Shown here piece after piece: positions 47,054-54,815 of a stretch of 64,000 bases of DNA. The position numbers and the translations under genes are program-made. The DNA lies in NCBI RefSeq assembly GCF_030548465.1, contig NZ_JAUOSF010000004.1, positions 186,001 through 250,000 of the forward strand, written 5' to 3'. The stretch's first letter is position 1, and each line of letters starts with the position of its first letter. Source of the stretch: Tamlana sp. 2_MG-2023. GTDB taxonomy: Bacteria; Bacteroidota; Bacteroidia; Flavobacteriales; Flavobacteriaceae. The notes under the pieces are model-generated. The model searched no databases and was not told the DNA's origin. It was given only the letters and a program-made list of their open reading frames with translations.

Positions 47054-47365
47054 TTACCCTAAAAAAGGTGGTGGTCTTGAAACCAACTCATCGGTATCGA
47101 TGGCATTGGAGTATCTGTAATTGTAATATTTTCTTAACTCTTGCTTGTAAACAAACTCTTGGACAAGAAAAGAAAATTCTTGAATATCTGGAGTAAGTGC
47201 AGGCGTTAAATTGAAAGCCGTGGCGTGGTTACAAACCACACAATGAAGTGCATGATCCTCATCATCAGAATGATGAAAAACCTCATGCAGCCCTACCATT
47301 TTCACCGTTAGGAAAAGGATAAGAAAAAAATAAGTGATATTATTTTTAATACGACTTGCTCTCAT
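47054..47365 (-). CDS. Small membrane-anchored His/Cys protein
   Basis: This 103-residue protein has one N-terminal hydrophobic segment (about 10-25), then HEVFHHSDDEDHALHCVVCNH, a dense metal-ligand patch with a CxxC. The C-terminal half has no known motif and ends in SRPPPFLG. It is first in the run leading into the ZnuD-like receptor, 228 bases upstream. Such His/Cys patches may bind zinc or copper; no family name can be given. Confidence 0.65.
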   Translation of the reverse strand: MRASRIKNNITYFFLILFLTVKMVGLHEVFHHSDDEDHALHCVVCNHATAFNLTPALTPDIQEFSFLVQEFVYKQELRKYYNYRYSNAIDTDELVSRPPPFLG

Positions 47366-47564
47366 GAATTTGCAAAAGTAGAAAATATAACCTGAAGCTA
47401 ACGCGCTTAAAGTGTTAAGGAAATATTAAAATAAGAATTTCGCATCAAATCCCGTTATGCCATTAAATTATTAAAATTGACATTAAAATTTTATAAAATC
47501 CATAAAAGCACCTAATCTTTACAGCTCTTTAATATTAAGTTAAAGCAATGTTAATAAAATTCCA

Positions 47565-47572
47565 TAACTTTG
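47565..47572 (+). promoter_or_regulatory. Likely promoter of the polysaccharide locus, TAACTTTG
   Basis: TAACTTTG matches TAnnTTTG exactly, about 200 bases upstream of the NusG-like gene. The long untranslated leader is typical of antiterminator-controlled polysaccharide operons. No clear -33 TTG is visible. Confidence 0.55.
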
Positions 47573-47643
47573 GGTACAGAAAATATTACACTATGATTTG
47601 ATATAAATAGAGTTTATTACATTAATCCATAATTCCTTTGATC

Positions 47644-47736
47644 GTGAAAAAAATTAAACTAATTAGTATGATCTCTCTCTCTTTATTAATTATTGGCTCA
47701 TCTTTATCCCTCCTCTATGTTATTATGTGTTGTTAA
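47644..47736 (+). CDS. Possible 30-residue leader peptide
   Basis: A GTG-started frame of 30 codons ends TAA at 47734-47736. It encodes a basic start (KKIKL) and one hydrophobic stretch ending in VIMCC. It lies in the leader between the promoter and the NusG-like gene. It may be a chance frame, but its position and hydrophobicity fit a leader or small membrane peptide. Confidence 0.3.
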   Translation: MKKIKLISMISLSLLIIGSSLSLLYVIMCC

Positions 47737-47769
47737 AAATTTTAATATACATTTAAGCATAGCATTGTG

Positions 47770-48231
47770 ATGGATTGGAAAGTCTTGTATGTAAAACCAA
47801 GAAATGAAAAGAAGGTGGCTACTGGACTTTCTAAGCTTGGCATAACGGCTTATTGCCCTACGGTGACCGAAATTCGCCAATGGTCCGACAGAAAAAAAAA
47901 GGTAGAAATTCCGCTACTTACATCCTACGTACTTGTTAAAGTTAAGGAAAACGAACATGATTTGGTATTTCAAATCCCAGGTGTGGTACGTTATCTTTTT
48001 TGGCTAGGAAAACCTGCTATAGTTAAGGATAGCGATATTGAAGTCATGAAAAATTGGCTTAGTAAAGAAAATACTCAGGCTCAAGTTGAAAATATTCAAC
48101 CTGGCGACCGTATAAAAATAAAATCAGGACTTTTTGAAGGTAAAAAAGCACTGGTTCATGAAATAAACACCAACAGAATCCAGTTAATTTTATTGGATTT
48201 AGATATGAAAATTACTTTTAACAGAAACTAA
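47770..48231 (+). CDS. NusG/RfaH-like transcription antiterminator (UpxY type)
   Basis: This 153-residue NusG paralogue has an NGN domain (WKVLYVKPRNEKKVATGLSKL, EIPLLTSYVLVKV, GVVRYLFWLGKPAIV) and a C-terminal KOW domain (IQPGDRIKIKSGLFEGKKALV). Proteins like UpxY bind the leader of the capsule operon they head and let RNA polymerase read through it. A GTG three bases upstream is an alternative start. It precedes the sulfation and exopolysaccharide genes, fitting that role. Confidence 0.88.
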   Translation: MDWKVLYVKPRNEKKVATGLSKLGITAYCPTVTEIRQWSDRKKKVEIPLLTSYVLVKVKENEHDLVFQIPGVVRYLFWLGKPAIVKDSDIEVMKNWLSKENTQAQVENIQPGDRIKIKSGLFEGKKALVHEINTNRIQLILLDLDMKITFNRN

Positions 48232-48553
48232 ACTGTTTCAAGTATTTTTTTTGGTGAAATAACAACCTTTGCTGTGACTCAGGAGGCGTAGCGGTGGAAA
48301 AAACTCAAGAAATTAACCTATAAATAAGATTACAATTTTAAAAACTTCTAAGGGTACATTAAGTAAAAAATAAATACAATTATCCATAACCACTCTTAAT
48401 ACACAGTCGCTTCAAGCCTGCCTATCGGCAGACCGGCGGAGTCGAGAAGTTCGTCAAGTTCATACTTTAAACAACACGACGACTATACTAAACCTGCCAA
48501 GCATTTTTTAATAATAGACTGAAACCCAAAAAAAATACGCCCCTCATTTAATA
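48232..48553. other. Leader spacer before the sulfation operon
   Basis: No gene is seen here. A small GC-rich island around 48412-48450 contains a dyad CTGCC-TATC-GGCAG at 48418-48431, out of character with the AT-rich surroundings. It could be a repeat remnant or a weak hairpin. No U-tract follows it. Confidence 0.4.
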
Positions 48554-48982
48554 ATGCCAAAAAAAATACACCGAAGACATATTGTAAAAGCGATAACTTG
48601 GCGATTAGTAGGTACTATAGACACCATAATACTATCGTGGTTCATTTCTGGAAGTCCATTAATTGGACTAAAAATCGGAGCGTTTGAAGTTGTTACTAAA
48701 ATGCTTTTATATTATGTTCATGAACAAATTTGGTTTAAAGTAAAAATAAAAGAAAGCAAAAAAAGGCACTTATTAAAAACGGTAACTTGGAGAATCATAG
48801 GTACTATAGACACCATGATCTTGGCTTGGATAATTTCCGGAAACCCATTAACAGGTTTAAGCATTGGTGCTGCAGAAGTCATTACAAAAATGGCTTTGTA
48901 TTATTTACACGAACGTGTTTGGTATAAAATTGATTTTGGTTTAGAAAAAAGAAGACGATTAAAAAAATGGAAAAAAACATAA
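48554..48982 (+). CDS. Tandem DUF2061 membrane protein
   Basis: This 142-residue protein has two DUF2061 units, about 8-62 and 67-122. Each reads K-x-TWR-x-x-GTIDT followed by a hydrophobic span, then G-x-E-V-x-TKM-x-LYY-x-HE. DUF2061 proteins are small membrane proteins found beside sulfate-activation genes in many bacteria. The 3' end overlaps cysC by 16 bases, which suggests close coupling. The role is unknown; passage of sulfate or sulfur compounds has been suggested only by context. Confidence 0.85.
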   Translation: MPKKIHRRHIVKAITWRLVGTIDTIILSWFISGSPLIGLKIGAFEVVTKMLLYYVHEQIWFKVKIKESKKRHLLKTVTWRIIGTIDTMILAWIISGNPLTGLSIGAAEVITKMALYYLHERVWYKIDFGLEKRRRLKKWKKT

Positions 48983-49575
48983 CAAACCACGAATACAAAA
49001 TATGTAGATTAGAACGCCAAAAATTAAATGGACACAATTCCTTTTTAATTTTTTTCACAGGTTTATCAGGTTCTGGAAAATCTACTATAGCGAATGCTTT
49101 AGAAGAACGGTTGAATCATGATAAAATCCACACCTATGTACTAGATGGCGATAATGTAAGACGTGGAATTAATCAAAACTTAGGCTTTTCTCCTCAAGAC
49201 CGATCTGAAAACAACAGACGTATTGGGGAAATTTCAAAATTATTTATAGATGCTGGTTTAGTGGTATTGGCGGCCTTTGTAGCCCCCTATCAAAAAGATA
49301 GACACTTCATTAAAGAAACCGTAAGTCCGGAAAATTTTATTGAAGTTTTTGTAAATACGAGTTTGAAAGTCTGCGAAGAGCGTGATGTAAAAGGGCTTTA
49401 CAAAAAAGCACGTGCTGGTGAGATTAAAAATATGACAGGAATATCGGCACCATATGAGACTCCTGAAAATCCAGATGTGGAAGTTTCCCATTTAAATACT
49501 ATAGAAGAATCAGTTGAAATTATATTTCAAGCCATTAAAAATAAATTAGACGTTAAAAACAGTATTAATGAGTAA
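48967..49575 (+). CDS. cysC: Adenylylsulfate kinase
   Basis: This 202-residue APS kinase phosphorylates adenylyl sulfate to PAPS, the sulfate donor. The Walker A loop GLSGSGKST lies at 32-40, followed by YVLDGDNVRRGINQNLGFS, RSENNRRIGEISKLF, FVAPYQKDR and GISAPYETPENPDVEV. It overlaps both neighbours (16 bases with DUF2061, 8 with cysD), so the four sulfation genes form a tight operon. Confidence 0.97.
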   Translation: MEKNITNHEYKICRLERQKLNGHNSFLIFFTGLSGSGKSTIANALEERLNHDKIHTYVLDGDNVRRGINQNLGFSPQDRSENNRRIGEISKLFIDAGLVVLAAFVAPYQKDRHFIKETVSPENFIEVFVNTSLKVCEERDVKGLYKKARAGEIKNMTGISAPYETPENPDVEVSHLNTIEESVEIIFQAIKNKLDVKNSINE

Positions 49576-50473
49576 GTACTATTTAAATTATTTAGACGAG
49601 TTAGAGTCGGAAGCTATTTATGTTTTACGAGAAGTTTGGGCACAATTTGAAAACCCAGTCATCCTTTTTTCAGGAGGAAAAGACTCCATTTTAGTTACAC
49701 ATTTAGCTAAAAAAGCATTCTACCCCTCTAAGATTCCCTTTCCATTAATGCACGTGGATACCGGACATAATTTCCCAGAGACTATTAAATTTAGAGATGA
49801 CATCATCAAAGATTTAGGCGCTAAACTTATTGTTGGTTCTGTTCAAGAATCTATCGATGATGGCCGTGTTGCTGAAGAAAAAGGAAAAAATGCCACAAGA
49901 AACGCTTTACAAATCACAACTTTATTAGACGCTATCGAGTCTAACAAAATTGATTGTGCTATTGGTGGCGGACGCCGAGATGAAGAAAAAGCACGTGCTA
50001 AAGAACGTTTCTTCTCTCATCGTGATGATTTCGGACAATGGGATCCTAAAAACCAACGCCCAGAATTATGGAACATTTTTAACGGCAAGCATTTTGAAGG
50101 CGAACACTTTAGAGCCTTCCCTATTTCAAACTGGACAGAAATGGATGTTTGGAACTACATTAAAAGAGAAAACATCGCGATTCCTTCCCTATATTATGCT
50201 CACGAACGTGAAGTGGTTTGGAGACAAGATGCTTGGATTCCAAATTCTGAATTTCTTGTTTTAGAAGACCATGAAGAAATCGTAACGAAAAAAATCCGGT
50301 TTAGAACCTTAGGAGACATTACCATAACAGGTGGTATTGAATCTGATGCTGACACCTTAGAGAAAATCGCTGATGAAGTCTCAGGTATGCGTCAAACTGA
50401 AAGAGGGAATAGATCTGATGACAAACGTTCAGAATCTGCTATGGAAGACCGTAAACGTCAAGGCTACTTCTAA
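49568..50473 (+). CDS. cysD: Sulfate adenylyltransferase subunit 2
   Basis: This 301-residue ATP pyrophosphatase-type subunit forms APS from ATP and sulfate together with CysN. The PP-motif SGGKDS lies at 35-40. MHVDTGHNFPET, IGGGRRDEEKARAKER and FRAFPISNWTEMDVWNYI are highly conserved. The C-terminus ends RKRQGYF, as in typical CysD. It starts inside the end of cysC (8-base overlap), and cysN follows after 69 bases. Confidence 0.98.
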   Translation: MSKYYLNYLDELESEAIYVLREVWAQFENPVILFSGGKDSILVTHLAKKAFYPSKIPFPLMHVDTGHNFPETIKFRDDIIKDLGAKLIVGSVQESIDDGRVAEEKGKNATRNALQITTLLDAIESNKIDCAIGGGRRDEEKARAKERFFSHRDDFGQWDPKNQRPELWNIFNGKHFEGEHFRAFPISNWTEMDVWNYIKRENIAIPSLYYAHEREVVWRQDAWIPNSEFLVLEDHEEIVTKKIRFRTLGDITITGGIESDADTLEKIADEVSGMRQTERGNRSDDKRSESAMEDRKRQGYF

Positions 50474-50542
50474 ATTTAATATACAACTCAACTCAATAAA
50501 GATCTTGCTAAATTCAATTTAGTAATCCTATAAAAAAGTCAC

Positions 50543-51796
50543 ATGTTAGATAACAACCAATTATTACGTTTTACAACAGCCGGAAGTGTAGATGATGGAA
50601 AAAGTACCTTAATCGGCCGATTACTATACGATTCTAAATCTATATTTGAAGACCAACTAGAATCTATTGAAAACACAAGTAAAAAGAAAGGCCATGATGG
50701 TGTAGATTTAGCTTTGTTTACCGATGGATTACGCGATGAACGCGAACAAGGCATCACCATAGATGTGGCCTACCGCTATTTTACAACACCAAAGCGTAAA
50801 TTTATTATAGCCGATACTCCTGGGCACATTCAATACACCAGAAACATGGTTACTGGGGCTTCTACTGCCAATGTAGCCACAATTTTAATCGATGCCCGTC
50901 ATGGGGTTATCGAACAAACAAAACGCCACGCTTTTATCGCTTCTTTACTTCAAATCCCTCATGTTATTGTTTGTATTAACAAAATGGATTTGGTCGATTT
51001 TTCTGAAGATGTGTTCAACAACATCGTTTCTCAATTTGAAGAAATCGCCTCTAAATTATTGATTAAAGATGTACGCTTTATTCCTATGAGCGCCCTTTTA
51101 GGCGATAACGTTGTGAATAGATCTGAAAACATGTCTTGGTACCAAGGAGCACCAATGCTACATATCTTGGAGACCATGCACATTAGTAGCGATATAAACA
51201 AAGTCGATGGCCGTTTTCCAGTTCAAACCGTATTAAGACCTCAAAGTGACGACTTTAGAGACTATAGAGGCTATGCCGGTAGAATTTCTAGTGGTATCTT
51301 CAGACCTGGAGACGATGTTACCGTTATGCCGTCTGGTTTTAATTCAAAAATAAAATCAATTGATACCCTTGAAGGCTCTTTAGAGGAAGCCTTTGCACCC
51401 ATGTCAGTTTCTATAACTTTAGAAGATGATATTGATATTAGTCGTGGTGATATGATTGTGCGTTCCAACAATAAACCAGAAGCCTCACAAGATATTGAAG
51501 TAATGCTATGTTGGCTGAACAATGATGCGGCTAAACCTAGAGCGAAATACAGCATTCGTCATACATCAAACGACCAAAAAGCCATGATTAAAGAGGTGAT
51601 TTATAAAATCGACATTGAAACTCTAGATCGTGTGAGTGGTGATGACAGCCTCAACATGAATGACATTTCAAAAGTAAAAATTAGAACGACAAAACCTTTA
51701 ATGATTGATTCGTATCGTGAAAACAGAACAACAGGAAGTTTAATCTTAGTTGATGATGCTACTAATGAAACTGTTGCTGCAGGAATGATTATTTAA
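50543..51796 (+). CDS. cysN: Sulfate adenylyltransferase subunit 1 (GTPase)
   Basis: This 417-residue GTPase couples GTP hydrolysis to APS synthesis. G1 is GSVDDGKS (14-21), G3 DTPGH (91-95) and G4 NKMD (146-149). The two C-terminal beta-barrel domains resemble EF-Tu. It lacks a fused APS kinase domain; a separate cysC supplies that step. cysQ follows after 9 bases. Confidence 0.97.
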   Translation: MLDNNQLLRFTTAGSVDDGKSTLIGRLLYDSKSIFEDQLESIENTSKKKGHDGVDLALFTDGLRDEREQGITIDVAYRYFTTPKRKFIIADTPGHIQYTRNMVTGASTANVATILIDARHGVIEQTKRHAFIASLLQIPHVIVCINKMDLVDFSEDVFNNIVSQFEEIASKLLIKDVRFIPMSALLGDNVVNRSENMSWYQGAPMLHILETMHISSDINKVDGRFPVQTVLRPQSDDFRDYRGYAGRISSGIFRPGDDVTVMPSGFNSKIKSIDTLEGSLEEAFAPMSVSITLEDDIDISRGDMIVRSNNKPEASQDIEVMLCWLNNDAAKPRAKYSIRHTSNDQKAMIKEVIYKIDIETLDRVSGDDSLNMNDISKVKIRTTKPLMIDSYRENRTTGSLILVDDATNETVAAGMII

Positions 51797-51805
51797 TACT
51801 TATTT

Positions 51806-52594
51806 ATGACAAACCTTACAGAATTAGCCATTAAAGCCGCTTTAAAAGCGGGTAAACGTATCATGGAAATTTATGATACCGAAGATTTTGACGTTAACTT
51901 TAAAAGTGACGATTCACCTCTAACAAAGGCCGACGTTGCTTCACACAATATAATAGTTAAAGAACTCGAAACACTTTCCTACCCGATTCTTTCAGAAGAA
52001 GGACAACATCTTCCTTATGAAGACCGAAAAAACTGGAACCAATTGTGGATTGTAGATCCTATTGATGGTACTAAAGAATTCATTAAAAGAAACGGAGAGT
52101 TTACGGTTAATATCGCTTTTGTGGACGACCAAGTCCCTACCATAGGAGTAATTTACGTACCAGCTCAAAATATCTTGTATTTCGCTAATGCGGAAATAGG
52201 CGCGTTTAAACTAAGTAACCCATCAGAAGATTTTTCTTTGGAACAGATGTTAGCCAATGCTGAAAAAATGCCTTTACCGCTACAAAAAGAAAAATTCACG
52301 ATTGTCGCTAGCCGCTCACACCTGTCTCCAGAAACACAGGAATTCATCGATACTATGAAAGAAAAACATGGTGACGTAGAAACCATTTCTAAAGGCAGCA
52401 GCCTAAAACTTTGTATGGTAGCCGAAGGTGTTGCCGATTGCTATCCAAGATTTGCCCCAACTATGGAATGGGACACCGCAGCAGGAAATGCCATTTGCTT
52501 AGCCGCTGGATTTGATGTGATTGACCAGGGTACAGGAGAAAATATGCTATACAACAGAAAAGAATTATTGAATAACTGGTTTTTAGTGAAGTAA
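51806..52594 (+). CDS. cysQ: 3'(2'),5'-bisphosphate nucleotidase
   Basis: This 262-residue magnesium-dependent phosphatase of the inositol-monophosphatase fold has metal ligands in SEEG (63-66) and DPIDGT (84-89), with a WDTAAG segment near residue 218. CysQ removes PAP, the by-product of PAPS-dependent sulfotransferases, which would otherwise inhibit them. Its presence fits sulfation by the three sulfotransferases farther on. Confidence 0.96.
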   Translation: MTNLTELAIKAALKAGKRIMEIYDTEDFDVNFKSDDSPLTKADVASHNIIVKELETLSYPILSEEGQHLPYEDRKNWNQLWIVDPIDGTKEFIKRNGEFTVNIAFVDDQVPTIGVIYVPAQNILYFANAEIGAFKLSNPSEDFSLEQMLANAEKMPLPLQKEKFTIVASRSHLSPETQEFIDTMKEKHGDVETISKGSSLKLCMVAEGVADCYPRFAPTMEWDTAAGNAICLAAGFDVIDQGTGENMLYNRKELLNNWFLVK

Positions 52595-52657
52595 AAATTT
52601 GAATCTCGTGATGTCAGGTCGAACACAGTCCAGACCGATTCATGAATAGTAGTAATA

Positions 52658-52685
52658 CGTCACCCTGAATTTATTTCAGGGTCTC
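52658..52685. repeat. 28-bp palindromic dispersed repeat, copy B
   Basis: This 28-base element has the dyad CCCTGAA..TTCAGGG with CGTCA and TCTC ends. It is the reverse orientation of copy A at 43580, and the arms pair perfectly. It lies in the spacer between cysQ and gmd. Confidence 0.8.
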
Positions 52686-52752
52686 ATAATCATACAACAA
52701 GACGCAAACACCTAATAAAAACCAACAAAAAATTAAAATACAAATCAAACCA

Positions 52753-53868
52753 ATGAAAAAAGTCGCATTTATAACAGGCGTAACAGGTCAGGATGGTGCC
52801 TACCTAAGTGAATTCCTATTAAAAAAAGGTTACGAAGTACACGGTTTAAAACGCCGTTCATCATTATTCAACACCGATAGAATCGACCACTTATACCAAG
52901 ATCCGCATATCGAAAACCGTAATTTTATTTTACATTATGGTGATATGAACGACAGTACCAACCTTACGCGACTCATTCAAGAAATTCAGCCTGACGAAAT
53001 TTACAACCTGGCCGCAATGAGTCACGTTCAAGTGTCTTTCGAAATGCCGGAATACACCGCGAATGCCGATGGTATTGGGACGTTACGTCTCTTAGAGGCT
53101 ATTCGTTTATTAGGTTTAGAGAAGAAAACCAGAATATACCAAGCGTCTACTTCCGAGTTATACGGCAAAGTACAAGAAGTGCCGCAGAGTGAAACCACAC
53201 CGTTTTACCCACGTTCCCCTTACGCTGTAGCAAAAATGTACGCCTATTGGATTACGGTAAATTACCGTGAAGCCTATGGTATTTATGCTTGTAACGGTAT
53301 TTTATTTAATCACGAATCGCCAATTCGTGGGGAAACTTTTGTAACAAGAAAAATCACCCGCGCCACTTCTAGAATTGCCTTAGGTTTACAAGACACATTT
53401 TTCTTAGGTAATCTAGACGCGAAACGCGATTGGGGCCATGCCAAAGATTATGTACGCATGATGTGGATGATCTTACAAGCCGATGAAGCTGAAGACTGGG
53501 TCATCGCCACAGGAAAAACCACCACGGTTAGAGATTTTGTGCGTTTAAGTTTTGCAGAAGTTGGTGTAGAATTAGAATTTAAAGGGGAAGGCGTTGATGA
53601 AAAAGCCTATGTGAAGTCTTGTTCTAATCCGGAATACCAACTCGAAATAGGAAAAGAAGTCTTAGCCGTAGATCCAAGATATTTCAGACCAACAGAAGTA
53701 GAATTACTAATAGGAGACGCGAGCAAAGCTAATAAGAAGTTAGGCTGGTCCTGCCAATACGAACTAGCAGATTTAGTGAAAGACATGATGCAAGGTGATT
53801 TAAGTTTGATGAAAAAAGACCAGTATTTGAAGGATGGAAATTATCGAACTTTGAATTATTTTGAATAA
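52753..53868 (+). CDS. gmd: GDP-mannose 4,6-dehydratase
   Basis: This 371-residue enzyme converts GDP-mannose to GDP-4-keto-6-deoxymannose, the precursor of GDP-fucose. The NADP loop is GVTGQDG (9-15). [51 protein letters not shown] with the Tyr-x3-Lys, and [19 protein letters not shown] are diagnostic of Gmd. fcl lies downstream, separated by a four-helix-bundle gene with unusual repeats. The length is normal. Confidence 0.98.
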   Translation: MKKVAFITGVTGQDGAYLSEFLLKKGYEVHGLKRRSSLFNTDRIDHLYQDPHIENRNFILHYGDMNDSTNLTRLIQEIQPDEIYNLAAMSHVQVSFEMPEYTANADGIGTLRLLEAIRLLGLEKKTRIYQASTSELYGKVQEVPQSETTPFYPRSPYAVAKMYAYWITVNYREAYGIYACNGILFNHESPIRGETFVTRKITRATSRIALGLQDTFFLGNLDAKRDWGHAKDYVRMMWMILQADEAEDWVIATGKTTTVRDFVRLSFAEVGVELEFKGEGVDEKAYVKSCSNPEYQLEIGKEVLAVDPRYFRPTEVELLIGDASKANKKLGWSCQYELADLVKDMMQGDLSLMKKDQYLKDGNYRTLNYFE

Positions 53869-53873
53869 TTTAA

Positions 53874-53960
53874 AAAACCCTTGACTGTTGACCTTTGACT
53901 GTTGACCAACGATTTCGTTTAACGCTATGCGCGTTTGAATAAACAGGAATAACCGTTGAC
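53874..53960 (+). repeat. About 85-bp direct repeat flanking the four-helix-bundle gene, left copy
   Basis: This block begins CCCTTGACTGTTGACC and contains two further TTGAC heptads. It then has TTTAACGC-TATGC-GCGTTTGAA, a hairpin of AACGC with GCGTT (53921-53925 with 53931-53935), and ends near ATAACCGTTGAC. A closely similar block is found at 54482-54566 after the gene, with small indels. Confidence 0.85.
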
Positions 53961-53964
53961 AATC

Positions 53965-54080
53965 AGAAAAAAACTATTGACTGTTGACTATTGACTGTTG
54001 ACATGTCAACGGCTAAGGGTCAACAGTCAAGGGTTTCTTGAAAGTCAAAGGTCAAAAGTCAAGAGTCAAAGGTCAAAAAG
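53965..54080. repeat. 7-nt repeat array switching orientation before the four-helix-bundle gene
   Basis: The array first reads TTGACTG/TTGACTA units, then turns at ACATGTCAAC near 53998 into GTCAANN units such as GTCAACA, GTCAAAG and GTCAAGA. The turn forms a long imperfect palindrome. The array ends about 23 bases before the ATG at 54103. Confidence 0.8.
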
Positions 54081-54102
54081 AGCCAACCTCCAAACAAAAA
54101 AA

Positions 54103-54468
54103 ATGAGAAACTTTAGAACCTGGGACATATACAATGATGGGATGCAATTCGTAAAGGAAATCTACCTTTTATCGAATCACTTACCGAAAGAAGAAATGTA
54201 TGGTCTAAGCTCTCAAATTAGAAGAGCTACAGTATCTATCGTTAATAATATTGCTGAAGGTGCTGCAAAATCGTCATCAAAAGATTTTCATCGTTTTTTA
54301 GAAATGAGTTTAGGCTCCGCTTTTGAAGTCGAAACGCTTCTAAAAACAATACAAAACTTAAACTATTGTAATGCAGATAAAACAAATCAACTCATAGAAA
54401 AAGTGGAGAGCTTGGAAAAACGAATAAATGCGTTTATTCAAAAAATAAGGAAAGAAGATTTGAAATAA
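54103..54468 (+). CDS. Four-helix-bundle protein (S23/avd-like)
   Basis: This 121-residue helical protein starts MRNFRTWDIYNDGMQFVKEIY, with LSSQIRRATVSIVNNIAEGAAKSSSKDFHRFLEMSLGSAFEVETLL as core. This is the pattern of the TIGR02436/S23-like four-helix bundle family, also related to Avd of diversity-generating retroelements. Known relatives sit inside 23S rRNA intervening sequences; no reverse transcriptase or rRNA is near. A longer frame from 53998 begins inside the repeats and is not believable. The gene is bracketed by about 85-bp direct repeats and heptad arrays. Confidence 0.85.
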   Translation: MRNFRTWDIYNDGMQFVKEIYLLSNHLPKEEMYGLSSQIRRATVSIVNNIAEGAAKSSSKDFHRFLEMSLGSAFEVETLLKTIQNLNYCNADKTNQLIEKVESLEKRINAFIQKIRKEDLK

Positions 54469-54481
54469 CCATTGAGAGAAA

Positions 54482-54566
54482 AACACCCTTGACTCTTGAC
54501 CATTGACTGTTGACCAACAATTACTTTAACGCTGACGCGTTTGGAAAACATGGTATAACCATTGAC
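54482..54566 (+). repeat. About 85-bp direct repeat, right copy
   Basis: This block is closely similar to 53874-53960 and carries the AACGC/GCGTT hairpin (54528-54532 with 54537-54541). A third, shorter copy of the hairpin part lies at 54599-54636. The repetition of gene plus flanks suggests an element inserted as a unit. Confidence 0.85.
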
Positions 54567-54598
54567 TGTTGACCCTTAGCCGTTGACTAGTTTAGGTG

Positions 54599-54636
54599 TA
54601 ACGCTTGACGCGTTTGAATAAACACAAAATAACTAC
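54599..54636 (+). repeat. Partial third copy of AACGC hairpin repeat
   Basis: This segment reads TAACGC-TTGAC-GCGTTTGAAT followed by AAACA and ATAAC, matching the end of the two larger direct repeats. The stem AACGC/GCGTT is kept while the loop differs. Confidence 0.7.
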
Positions 54637-54661
54637 TAACATTTAAACGTACCCTGAACAA

Positions 54662-54801
54662 GTCAAAGGTCAATAGTCAAAAGCCAACAGTCAAAAGTCA
54701 ACAGTCAAAGGTCAACAGTCAAAAGTCAAAAGTCAACAGTCAATAGTCAATGGTCAATAGTCAATAGTCAATAGTCAATGGTCAATAGTCAATGGTCAAT
54801 A
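54662..54801 (+). repeat. 20-unit GTCAANN heptanucleotide array upstream of fcl
   Basis: Twenty uninterrupted 7-nt units run from 54662 to 54801: mostly GTCAAAA, GTCAACA, GTCAAAG, GTCAATA and GTCAATG, with one GCCAACA variant. It ends 14 bases before the fcl ATG at 54816. The regular 7-base period makes copy-number change likely. Confidence 0.92.
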
Positions 54802-54815
54802 GTAAATTAAAAAAT

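Noticed and set aside
48418..48431. Terminator between the antiterminator gene and DUF2061
   Set aside because: A 5-bp stem without a T-run is too weak.
53998..54102. N-terminal extension of the four-helix-bundle protein
   Set aside because: These codons lie in the heptad repeats; the family starts at the later Met (54103).
54662..54801. CRISPR-like array
   Set aside because: Units are only 7 bases with no spacers, and no cas genes are near.
54792..54815. Upstream start for fcl
   Set aside because: The ATG is part of a repeat unit; the conserved Fcl start MKIYIAGHRG begins at 54816.
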